Shown here piece by piece: positions 33,772 to 41,221 of a stretch of 64,000 nt of DNA. The stretch is from NCBI RefSeq assembly GCF_900103975.1, contig NZ_FNIR01000003.1, positions 62,001-126,000 on the forward strand. Reading direction: 5' to 3'. The stretch is from Klenkia soli. Its GTDB lineage: Bacteria; Actinomycetota; Actinomycetes; Mycobacteriales; Geodermatophilaceae. Every line of letters begins with the position of its first letter. The stretch's first letter is position 1. The notes below the pieces were generated by a model. It saw only the letters and a program-made list of their open reading frames with translations. It was not told the DNA's origin and ran no database searches. Made by a program: the position numbers and the translations under genes.

Positions 33772-35150
33772 GCCGCACCGACCGCGGTCCGGGCCCCGGC
33801 GACCTCGGGCCACACCCGGTCCAACCACTGGGTGGTGACCCCGCCGCGGCGGACGTCGGGCTGGGCGACCAGCCAGTCCAGGAAGTCCAGCGTGGTGGCG
33901 ATGCCGTCGACCCGGGCGTTGCCGAGCGCGGCGGCCATGGCGTCCAGGGCCGCAGTGCGGTCGTGGGCCCGGACGACGAGCTTGCCCAGCAGGCTGTCGT
34001 AGAAGGGCGGGAAGAGGTACCCGTCGGTGGTGTGGGTGTCGACCCGGATTCCGGGTCCGGCCGGCCAGACCACCGCGGTGATGCGGCCGGGCGAGGGGCG
34101 GAAGCCCACCCACGCGTCCTCGGCGGTGACCCGGCACTCGACCACGTGCCCGTGCGGCTCGGGCAGCGACTCGGGCAGACCGGTGGGAAGGCCCGCGGCG
34201 AGCAGCAGCTGCGCGGCGACCAGGTCGATGCCGAACAGCTCCTCGGTGACCGGGTGCTCGACCTGGATGCGGCCGTTGACCTCGAGGAAGACCACCGTCG
34301 CCGGGTCGGCCCCGGCGCTGTCGTCGACCAAGAACTCCACGGTGCCCGCGCCGGTGTAGCGCAGGTGGCGGGCCAGACGTGCGGCGCTGTCGTGCAGCAG
34401 CGCACGGGTCGCGGGGGACAGCCCCGGCGCCGGGGCCTCCTCCAGCACCTTCTGGTGACGTCGCTGCACGGAGCAGTCCCGGTCCCCGGCGACCAGGACG
34501 CCGCCCTCGCCGTCGCCGAAGACCTGCACCTCGACGTGCCGGGCGTCGGCGTAGTAGCGCTCCAGGTACAGCGCGCCGTCCCCGAACCCGGCGCGGGCCT
34601 CCGCGGCGGCCAGGTCGAAGGTCCGGTCCAGGTCGGCCGGCTCCCGAACGAGGTGGATGCCGCGACCGCCACCGCCGTGCACCGCCTTGAGCAGGGCGGG
34701 GTAGCCGATCCGGTCGGCGGCGGCGTGCGCCGCGGCCAGGTCGGCGACGTCCTCGGCGGGGGACACCGGGACGTCGGCGGCGATGGCCTCCCGGCGGGCG
34801 GAGGACTTGTCCCCGACCGCGCGCAGGGTCTCGGGCCGGGGACCGGCGAACGCGATGCCCTCCTCGGCCAGCAGCTCACCCAGTTCGGGCTTCTCGCTGC
34901 AGAACCCGTAACCGGGGTGCACGACGTCGGCCCCGACGGAGACGGCGGCCTGGGCCAGCAGCTCAGGCCGCAGGTAGGACCGGCCCGGGTCGGCCGGACC
35001 GATGCAGACGGCGCGGTCGGCCAGCCGCGCGGCGAGGCTGTCGCGGTCGGCCGCGCTGACCGCGACGACGACCTCGAAGCCCAGGCGGCGGCAGGCCCGG
35101 ACCACGCGCACAGCGATCTCGCCGCGGTTGGCCACCAGCACGCGGGTCAT
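33768..35150 (-). CDS. Biotin carboxylase subunit
   Basis: A 460-residue ATP-grasp biotin carboxylase that carboxylates biotin with ATP and bicarbonate. 'ANRGEIAVRVVRACRRLG' is the N-terminal signature, 'AVHGGGGRGIHLV' the glycine loop, 'DCSVQRRHQKVLEEAP' and 'FLEVNGRIQVEHPVTE' the active-site strands. The last motif differs slightly from the usual EMNxRxQVEH. It lies between the biotin carrier and carboxyltransferase genes with four-base overlaps at both ends, so the three form one complex. Confidence 0.93.
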   Translation of the reverse strand: MTRVLVANRGEIAVRVVRACRRLGFEVVVAVSAADRDSLAARLADRAVCIGPADPGRSYLRPELLAQAAVSVGADVVHPGYGFCSEKPELGELLAEEGIAFAGPRPETLRAVGDKSSARREAIAADVPVSPAEDVADLAAAHAAADRIGYPALLKAVHGGGGRGIHLVREPADLDRTFDLAAAEARAGFGDGALYLERYYADARHVEVQVFGDGEGGVLVAGDRDCSVQRRHQKVLEEAPAPGLSPATRALLHDSAARLARHLRYTGAGTVEFLVDDSAGADPATVVFLEVNGRIQVEHPVTEELFGIDLVAAQLLLAAGLPTGLPESLPEPHGHVVECRVTAEDAWVGFRPSPGRITAVVWPAGPGIRVDTHTTDGYLFPPFYDSLLGKLVVRAHDRTAALDAMAAALGNARVDGIATTLDFLDWLVAQPDVRRGGVTTQWLDRVWPEVAGARTAVGAA

Positions 35151-35686
35151 GCCGGCTCCACCCGCAGCAGCACCGCGCCGTGCTCGACCATGGACCCCTC
35201 GACCACGCAGACCTCGGCGACCCGGCCGGCGACCCCGGCGGACACGTTGGTCATGAGCTTCATGACCTCGAGGACCGCGACGGTGGTGTCGGCCTGCACG
35301 GTGTCGCCGACCGCGACGAAGGGCGCGGCGTCCGGCGCGGGGCGCAGGTAGGCGACGCCCAGCATGGGCGCGGTGACCTCGACCAGGTGCGAGGTGTCGG
35401 CGGGGGCCGGGACGGCGGCGACCGGGCCGACGGCGGCCGGAGCGGCGGCCGCGGGGGCGGCAGCGGGAGCGGGGTCCGCCGCGGGTGCCACGGGTGCGGC
35501 CGGGGCCGGGGTGGGGGCGCCCGGCGCGGTCGGCAGCGCCGTGCGCGACACCCGGACGGTGACGCCGTCCAGGGTGATCTCGGCGTCGGCGAACCCTGAC
35601 CCGTCCAGGCGGGTGACCAGCTCCAGGACGTCCTCCCAGCAGACCTGCTGGGTCGTGCCGGACGTCGGTCCGTTGTCCCTGCTCAC
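35147..35686 (-). CDS. Biotin carboxyl carrier protein, first gene of the 13-gene operon
   Basis: A 179-residue AccB-like carrier. Residues 1-50 match the AccB N-terminal region, then a flexible Ala/Pro linker of about 45 residues, then a biotinyl domain with 'VLEVMKLMTNV' and the biotin-accepting Lys143. It carries carboxybiotin between the carboxylase and carboxyltransferase encoded downstream. It is the promoter-proximal gene of the minus-strand operon running to 20961, divergent from an IclR gene 106 bp away. Confidence 0.92.
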   Translation of the reverse strand: MSRDNGPTSGTTQQVCWEDVLELVTRLDGSGFADAEITLDGVTVRVSRTALPTAPGAPTPAPAAPVAPAADPAPAAAPAAAAPAAVGPVAAVPAPADTSHLVEVTAPMLGVAYLRPAPDAAPFVAVGDTVQADTTVAVLEVMKLMTNVSAGVAGRVAEVCVVEGSMVEHGAVLLRVEPA

Positions 35687-35792
35687 GCGGCTCCTCCGGT
35701 GCGGGGGGTGATCGGCCTCACGACGAGACTGTGACGGGAGCTACGCTCGCCGCCCAGCAGTCTTCTCATCTGTTGAAAAGCGAGTCCGCGAC
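35687..35792. promoter_or_regulatory. Divergent promoter region, carboxylation operon / IclR gene
   Basis: This 106-bp gap must hold the promoter of the 13-gene operon and that of the IclR gene. It is noticeably AT-richer near 35758-35785, where TTCTCATCTGTTGAAAA has TTC/GAA half-sites that could be a weak IclR operator. I see no perfect palindrome. A ribosome-binding site (GGAGGAG region) precedes the carrier start on the minus strand. Confidence 0.5.
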
Positions 35793-36557
35793 ATGGTCGT
35801 CCGCAGTGCACCCGGTGAGTCGGTGGCCTTCCGTGCGCTGCGGCTGCTGGACGCGTTCGACGAGCAGCACCGGGTGCTGTCGATGTCGGAGGTGGCGCGG
35901 CGGGCCGGCGTCCCCGTGGCCACGGCGCACCGCCGGCTGCAGGACCTGGTGGACGGTCGCCTGGTCGCCCGGCGTCCCGACGGCAGGTTCGAGGTCGGTG
36001 CGCGCATGTGGCACCTGGGTCAGCTGTCGCGTCCCACCGCGCTGCGCGAGACGGCGCTGCCGCACCTGCAGGACCTGGTGGCGTTCACCGGCCACACGGC
36101 GCACGTGGCCGTGCTGGACGGGATCGGCGCGCTCGTCGTCGACCGGATCTCCGGTTCCCGGACCCTGCCCACCCGGCACCAGCCCGGTGGCCGGTTGGAG
36201 CTGCACTGCACGGCCGTGGGCAAGGCGCTGCTGGCCTTCGCCGACGAGCAGCTGGTGGCGCAGGCCCTGCAGATGTTGGCGCCGGTGACCCCCTACACGA
36301 TCACCGACCCCCGGGTGATGCGCACGCAGCTCGCCGAGATCCGGCGCACGCGTCTGGCGCCCAGCCGGCAGGAGCACCGGGTGTCGACCACGGGCCTGGG
36401 CGTACCGGTGTTCAGCGGCCGGCACGTGGTGGCCGCGGTGGGGCTGGTCGCACCGCTGGACGCGTCCCTGCGCACCGCCGTCGAGCCGCTGCAGCGCTGC
36501 GCGGCCGCGATCGGTGCGGCCATCGTCGACCGGGAGCGCCGCCTGGACGGCGACTGA
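35793..36557 (+). CDS. IclR-family regulator (first)
   Basis: A 254-residue IclR regulator: N-terminal winged helix ('LSMSEVARRAGVPVATAHRR'), then the C-terminal effector domain with 'HVAVLDGIGALVVDRI', 'HCTAVGKALLAF' and 'VSTTGLGVPVF'. It is divergent from the carboxylation operon and most likely controls it in response to the substrate or an intermediate. The GTG at 35793 was taken as the start because it gives a normal N-terminal arm. Confidence 0.9.
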   Translation: MVVRSAPGESVAFRALRLLDAFDEQHRVLSMSEVARRAGVPVATAHRRLQDLVDGRLVARRPDGRFEVGARMWHLGQLSRPTALRETALPHLQDLVAFTGHTAHVAVLDGIGALVVDRISGSRTLPTRHQPGGRLELHCTAVGKALLAFADEQLVAQALQMLAPVTPYTITDPRVMRTQLAEIRRTRLAPSRQEHRVSTTGLGVPVFSGRHVVAAVGLVAPLDASLRTAVEPLQRCAAAIGAAIVDRERRLDGD

Positions 36558-36575
36558 CACCCCCGGTCGACGCGG

Positions 36576-38264
36576 TCAGGCCTGCAGCGCCGGCTCCGCG
36601 GCCGCCGGGGCCGAGGGCGCGGTGACCACCGCGTCGGCGTCGAGCCCGTGGTCGGCGGCGATGGTCCGCCAGCAGTTGAGGCTGTTGCCCCGGCCGATCC
36701 CCGAGCCCGAGTGCATCGACGACGAGCAGTTGTAGAGGTTGGGCAGCACGGTGCGGTAGCCCGACAGCTCGGGGACGGGCCGGAACCGGCCCTGCTGGCT
36801 GGCCATCGTGGAGCCCTGGCTGTAGCCGCCCTCGTGCATGTCGGGGTGGGTCGCCAGCACGTCGCGCGGGGTGGTGATCCGGACGGACTCGATGTTGTCA
36901 GCGGTCATGTTCGGGGCGTACCGCGGCCAGGACTCCCGCAGCAGGGCCTCGGTGTCGCGCTCGATGCGCTGCCAGGCCTCCCGGTCGAAGAACCGCAGCG
37001 GGGCGCAGAACTCCTCCACACCCACCAGGTGCCGGCCCTGCGGCGCCCGGCCCGGGTCCCACAGCGTGTCGGTGCTGCTGAGGGCGAAGAACCGGCTGGA
37101 GTGCCCGCGGGTCATGATCTCGGCCTGGTAGCGGGTGGCCAGCCAGTCGGGGTCCTTGGGGCCCCAGTACAGCCGGGGCTGCGGCCCGATCGCCGGGTCG
37201 CCGGTGAACGCGGCGTAGTCCGGGGGCTCGTGCACGGCCACGTTGATCCACAGCAGCTGGCCGCGGTCGTAGTGCACGTTAGCCAGCCGGTTGCGGGTGC
37301 GCCGGGAGAGCGCCACGTCGGGGGTCAGGTCGAGCAGCGTCTGCGGCAGGCCGACGGCGCTGACGACCACGTCGGCGGCCACGGTGTCCCCGGACGCCAG
37401 CCGCACCCCGGAGGCTCGGCCGTCGCGGACGAGGACCTGGGCGACGGCGTCGTGGGTGTGGTACTCCACGCCGCGCCGGCGTCCGGCCGCGACCAGGGCG
37501 TCGGTGATGGCCTGGGTGCCGCCGATCGCCACCGCAGCCGGCTCCAGGGAGAGGGTCAGGGCCAGCACGTGCACCAGCCCCTGCAGGCCGGGCACGTCGT
37601 CCCCGTAGCATCCGGTTGACGTGGTCGCCGCGCGCAGGAACAGGGTGCGCAGCTCGTCGGACTCGAAGAAGTCGTAGGCCAGCTGCTTGACCGTCATGAA
37701 CTGGTGGACCGGTTCGAGCAGGCCGCCGTCGACCAGCAGCTGCTCGAGGGCGTCGGGGGTGCCCCACGCCGGGGGGGTGGTGTAGCGGTGCCGGCCGAAG
37801 GCGCTCTTCCAGCTCGCGGCGTAGGCCTCGTGGATGCGCAGGTAGGTGTCGGCGTCGGCGTCGGAGAAGCGGCGGATGGCTTCCTCGGTCCGGCGCACCC
37901 CCTCCGGCCAGGGCTCCTGGGTGCCGTAGGCGTCCACGACCTTGTAGGCCGACCAGCCGACGAAGGAGGACCCGTCGTCGAAGACCATCGCCTCGTTGCC
38001 CTCGGGGAACTCGTACCGCAGGCCTTCCTCGTACAGGTCGAAGTCCTTGTAGGCCGGGTGGGAGTAGAACCGGGTCCAGTGCGAGTAGTTGTTCATCCGG
38101 TAGCCCCGCAGCGGGCCGCTGCCGGATCTGGCCGACCCGCCCAGCCGCCCGCTGCCCTCGAACACCGCGACCGAGAGCCCGGCGCGCGCCAGGTAGGGGG
38201 CGATGATCGTCGCGTGGTGCCCTCCGCCCACGACGACCGCGTCGTACCTCGCTGAGACCGTCAC
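36576..38264 (-). CDS. CrtI/CrtO-like FAD-dependent dehydrogenase
   Basis: A 562-residue flavoprotein with an N-terminal FAD motif ('VVVGGGHHATIIAPYLARAG', then 'FEGSGRLGGSARSG') and the C-terminal phytoene-desaturase-type segment 'LYNCSSSMHSGSGIGRGNS'. Relatives include carotene ketolases and many uncharacterised dehydrogenases. With no carotenoid genes nearby, it more likely introduces a double bond into, or isomerises, an alicyclic or terpenoid intermediate. GTG start at 38264 with CAGGAGG upstream. Divergent from the HD/IclR genes over a gap containing a perfect palindrome. Confidence 0.8.
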   Translation of the reverse strand: MTVSARYDAVVVGGGHHATIIAPYLARAGLSVAVFEGSGRLGGSARSGSGPLRGYRMNNYSHWTRFYSHPAYKDFDLYEEGLRYEFPEGNEAMVFDDGSSFVGWSAYKVVDAYGTQEPWPEGVRRTEEAIRRFSDADADTYLRIHEAYAASWKSAFGRHRYTTPPAWGTPDALEQLLVDGGLLEPVHQFMTVKQLAYDFFESDELRTLFLRAATTSTGCYGDDVPGLQGLVHVLALTLSLEPAAVAIGGTQAITDALVAAGRRRGVEYHTHDAVAQVLVRDGRASGVRLASGDTVAADVVVSAVGLPQTLLDLTPDVALSRRTRNRLANVHYDRGQLLWINVAVHEPPDYAAFTGDPAIGPQPRLYWGPKDPDWLATRYQAEIMTRGHSSRFFALSSTDTLWDPGRAPQGRHLVGVEEFCAPLRFFDREAWQRIERDTEALLRESWPRYAPNMTADNIESVRITTPRDVLATHPDMHEGGYSQGSTMASQQGRFRPVPELSGYRTVLPNLYNCSSSMHSGSGIGRGNSLNCWRTIAADHGLDADAVVTAPSAPAAAEPALQA

Positions 38265-38348
38265 GTGGTCCTCCTGCCGGGCTACCGCCCGTCGTCGGTG
38301 CATGTGACAGGTGACACTGCGGCACCGACCGGTCCCGCGCCCCGCTGC

Positions 38349-38367
38349 TCTTCCGCATTGCGGAAGA
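38349..38367. promoter_or_regulatory. Perfect palindrome, probable IclR operator (site 1)
   Basis: TCTTCCGCATTGCGGAAGA is a perfect inverted repeat with 9-bp arms around one central base. It lies between the divergent CrtI-like and HD-domain genes, 60 bp before the HD start. The TTCCGCA/TGCGGAA pattern recurs before the P450 gene. IclR-type operators commonly have this form, and an IclR gene follows immediately downstream. Confidence 0.75.
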
Positions 38368-38408
38368 CGGGTGCGGGACCGGCGGCGTCCGTGCGATGCA
38401 CTGACCGG

Positions 38409-39113
38409 GTGCTGCCCCGACTGCTGCCCGACCGCAACGACCTCGGCCACGCCCTGCCCGACGGCGTGGTGCCCCCGCTCGGGCCCGACGTCGGCCTCCC
38501 CGGCATGCGGCCGGCCGACGAGGCGGTCTGGGACCTGGCCCTGCCTTACCTGCGGCACCGCGACAACGACGTCCACACCATCTACGCCTACGGGCTGGCG
38601 CGGGCCCTGCTGGAGGCCCACCCGGAGGCCGACCCCGACGTCGTCCTCCCCGGGATCATCCTGCACGACAGCGGGTGGTCCACCGTGCCGATCCCCGAGA
38701 TCATGGCCGCGCTGGCACCGGGCACCTGGTCCAGCAGCGCCGAGTCCTTCGCCACGGTGCGCAGGCACGAGGTGGAGGGCGCCCGGATCTCCCGGGAGGT
38801 GCTGGGCCGCCTCGACGTCCCCGCCGTCCGGGTGGACACCATCTGCGCCATCATCGACGGCCACGACACCCGGAAGGAGGCGACCAGCATCGAGGACGCC
38901 ATCCTCAAGGACGCCGACCGGCTGTGGCGGGTCACCCCTCGCGGGGTCGACACGATCATGGACTGGTTCGGGTTGACCCGGGAGGAGTCGTTGGCCATCA
39001 ATGCCAGCCGCGTCCACGGCCACCTGTTCACCGCCGAAGCCCGGTCGATGGCGTGGGCGCTGAGCGCCGTGGGCTGGGTGGACACCAGCCCGCAGCGACG
39101 TGCCCTCGACTGA
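38409..39113 (+). CDS. HD-domain protein of unknown role
   Basis: About 234 residues with an HD phosphohydrolase-type core: His in 'RDNDVHTIYAYGLA', the HD pair in 'GIILHDSGWS', and later 'IIDGHDTRKEA' and 'LKDADRLWRV'. HD proteins hydrolyse phosphate esters or act as metal-dependent oxygenases; the substrate here is unknown. I chose the GTG at 38409 (VLPRLLPDRND); upstream in-frame codons run through the palindrome. It overlaps the IclR gene by 14 bases, so both are under the palindromic operator. Confidence 0.75.
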   Translation: MLPRLLPDRNDLGHALPDGVVPPLGPDVGLPGMRPADEAVWDLALPYLRHRDNDVHTIYAYGLARALLEAHPEADPDVVLPGIILHDSGWSTVPIPEIMAALAPGTWSSSAESFATVRRHEVEGARISREVLGRLDVPAVRVDTICAIIDGHDTRKEATSIEDAILKDADRLWRVTPRGVDTIMDWFGLTREESLAINASRVHGHLFTAEARSMAWALSAVGWVDTSPQRRALD

Positions 39114-39915
39114 GCGGCCGCGCCGGCCCCGACCGGCGCGCACCGCGGTGGTGAAGGCGATGGACGTGCTGTCGGCCTTCGAGGGGGGCCGGGCCTCCTT
39201 CGGGCTGACCGAGCTCGCCCGCCATGCCGGGCTGCCCCTCACCACGACCCACCGCATCGTGGCCGACCTGCTGGTCGCCGATGTGCTGCGCCGCGAACCG
39301 GACGGGCAGCTGCGCCTGGGCCGCCGGCTGTGGAAGGTCGCCCAGAACGCCGGCCGCGAGGTGCGCGAGAGCGCCCGCCCGCACCTGGCCGAGCTGTTCC
39401 GGCAGACCGGCCGGCCGGCGCAGCTGGCCATCCGCGACGCCGGGCACTCGCTGCTCATCGACGTCGTCCACGGCCCGGCGCAGGCCGGCTCGCCCAGCCG
39501 GCCGGGTACCCGGATGCCCCTGCACGCCTGCGCCACCGGCAAGGTCATGCTCGCCTTCGAGGAACCCTGGATCCGGTCGGGCTACCTGACCGGCACGCTG
39601 GCCGCCCCCACGCGGGCGACCCAGGTCGACTCCGGCGCCCTCGACGACCAGCTGGCCGTCGTCCGGCGGGAAGGGTTCGCCCTCAGCGTGGAGGAGGCGC
39701 GGGTCGGGACCGCCGCCCTCGCCGTCCCGGTCGTCGTCGGCACCGGCTACGCGGTGGCGGCGGTGGGTCTGGTCGCGGCCGCACCGGACGCCCGGCGGCT
39801 CCGGGAGCACCTCCCGGTGCTGCGCCACGCGGCCGCGGCCATGGCGGTGGACGCGGTCCGCTGGCCGCACGCCCGTGCGGTGGTCGCCGCGTTCGAGGCC
39901 CAGCCCGAGGTCTGA
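39100..39915 (+). CDS. IclR-family regulator (second)
   Basis: A 271-residue IclR regulator: HTH 'FGLTELARHAGLPLTTTHRI', followed by 'LRREPDGQLRLGRRLW' and an effector domain with 'LHACATGKVMLAFEE' and 'GTAALAVPVVVG'. It starts at a GTG inside the end of the HD gene. The palindromes 38349-38367 and 39916-39930 flank this gene on both sides, so it is the best candidate for the protein that binds them, controlling itself, the CrtI-like gene and the P450 operon. Confidence 0.9.
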   Translation: MPSTERPRRPRPARTAVVKAMDVLSAFEGGRASFGLTELARHAGLPLTTTHRIVADLLVADVLRREPDGQLRLGRRLWKVAQNAGREVRESARPHLAELFRQTGRPAQLAIRDAGHSLLIDVVHGPAQAGSPSRPGTRMPLHACATGKVMLAFEEPWIRSGYLTGTLAAPTRATQVDSGALDDQLAVVRREGFALSVEEARVGTAALAVPVVVGTGYAVAAVGLVAAAPDARRLREHLPVLRHAAAAMAVDAVRWPHARAVVAAFEAQPEV

Positions 39916-39930
39916 TTCCGCATCGCGGAA
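39916..39930. promoter_or_regulatory. Near-palindrome, probable IclR operator (site 2)
   Basis: TTCCGCATCGCGGAA shares the half-sites of site 1 (TTCCGC / GCGGAA) with a 3-base centre. It begins right at the IclR stop and lies 44 bp before the P450 start, in the position of an operator for the P450-hydrolase-dehydrogenase operon. Confidence 0.7.
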
Positions 39931-39973
39931 GGACGGCGCACGGGGCGCGCATGGCGCCGGTCACACTCCGTCC

Positions 39974-41221
39974 ATGGCCGTCACCACCGGGTGCCCCGTC
40001 GCCCACCAGGGCTACGAGCCCTTCGCACAGCAGGACCCGTTCCCTGCCTACGCGCGGCTGCGCGAGGCCGAGCCGGTCTTCCGCGACGAGCGCACCGGGT
40101 ACTGGGTGATCAGCCGGTACCGCGACGTGCGGGCGGTGTTCGGTGACTGGGAGTCCTTCAGCAGCGCCAACGCGCAGCGCCCGGTCACCCCGCGGGCACC
40201 GGCGGCGCAGGCGGTGCTCGACGAGGGCGGGTTCACCGCGTACTCCGGTCTGTCGGCCCGGGTGCCCCCGGACCACACCCGCATCCGCAAGGCCGCCGGT
40301 GCGGCCTTCACGCCACGGCGCTACAAGGCGCTGGAGTCAACCATCGCCGGTCACGTCGACGCCCTGCTGGACGAGATGACCGCCGGCCCGGCGACCGGGG
40401 CGGACTTCGTCGAGGCCTTCGCCAACCACCTACCCGTGCTGTCCATCCTCAGCCTGCTCGGCGTGGACACCGAGCACCGGGTCGACGACTTCAAGCAGTG
40501 GTCGCTGTCGCGGTCGCTGATGACCTGGGGGAACCTGACCGAGCAGGAGCAGGTCCCGCACGCCCGGCACCTGGTCGACTACTGGGACGCCTGCCAGGAG
40601 CTCGTCGCGCAGGCGCACGCCACCTCGCCGGACAGCCTGGTCGGCGACCTGGTCCGTGCCCAGGAGACCACCCCGGACAACGCGCTGACCGACCACGAGA
40701 TCGCCTCGGTCTGCTACAGCCTGCTGTTCGCCGGCCACGAGACGACCACCACCCTGCTCGGCAACGCCGCCCGCATGCTGCTCACCCACCGCGACCAGTG
40801 GGACCGGCTGGTGGCCGACCCGTCGCTGGCCGACGGCGCGATCGAGGAGGTGCTGCGGACCAGCCCCTCCATCGTCGCCTGGCGACGGTTGGCCATCCGC
40901 GACGCCGAGGTCGCCGGCACGCCGATCCCGGAGGGCGCCGAGCTGCTCCTGCTGATGGGGTCGGCCAACCGCGACCCCGAGCAGTTCTCCGACCCGGACA
41001 CCTTTGACATCACCCGGACCAACGCCCGCGAGCACCTCGCGTTCGGCTACGGGATCCACTTCTGCCTGGGCAACAAGCTGGCCAAGCTGCAGTCCGGCAT
41101 CGCGCTGCGGGAGATCGCCCGGCGGCTGCCCGGTCTCCGGCTGGCCGTCGCGCCCGACGAGGTCGAGTTCCCCGACAGCATCTCCATGCGGGCGCCGGTC
41201 GCCGTCCCGGTCTCCTGGTGA
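39974..41221 (+). CDS. Cytochrome P450 (CYP116/thiocarbamate-type resemblance)
   Basis: A 415-residue soluble bacterial P450. The I-helix oxygen-activation motif is 'LLFAGHETTTTL', ExxR lies in 'IEEVLRTSPS', and the heme loop is 'FGYGIHFCLGNKLAK' with Cys364 as the thiolate ligand. The N-terminal 'GCPVAHQGYEPF' and the C-terminal 'PDSISMRAPVAVPVSW' recall the CYP116 group. It would hydroxylate the pathway substrate using the ferredoxin and reductase encoded at 23-24.6 kb. ATG at 39974; GTGA overlap with the next gene. Confidence 0.92.
   Translation: MAVTTGCPVAHQGYEPFAQQDPFPAYARLREAEPVFRDERTGYWVISRYRDVRAVFGDWESFSSANAQRPVTPRAPAAQAVLDEGGFTAYSGLSARVPPDHTRIRKAAGAAFTPRRYKALESTIAGHVDALLDEMTAGPATGADFVEAFANHLPVLSILSLLGVDTEHRVDDFKQWSLSRSLMTWGNLTEQEQVPHARHLVDYWDACQELVAQAHATSPDSLVGDLVRAQETTPDNALTDHEIASVCYSLLFAGHETTTTLLGNAARMLLTHRDQWDRLVADPSLADGAIEEVLRTSPSIVAWRRLAIRDAEVAGTPIPEGAELLLLMGSANRDPEQFSDPDTFDITRTNAREHLAFGYGIHFCLGNKLAKLQSGIALREIARRLPGLRLAVAPDEVEFPDSISMRAPVAVPVSW

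Noticed and set aside
32242-35686. Acyl-CoA (acetyl/propionyl-CoA) carboxylase
   Set aside because: The carboxyltransferase is a PYC/HMGL TIM barrel, not the crotonase-fold AccD/PccB type used for acyl-CoA substrates.
32242-35686. Ordinary split pyruvate carboxylase
   Set aside because: The pyruvate-anchoring Arg motif is not conserved by eye and the operon context (AACS, P450 electron chain, split kinase) is catabolic; I keep it only as an alternative.
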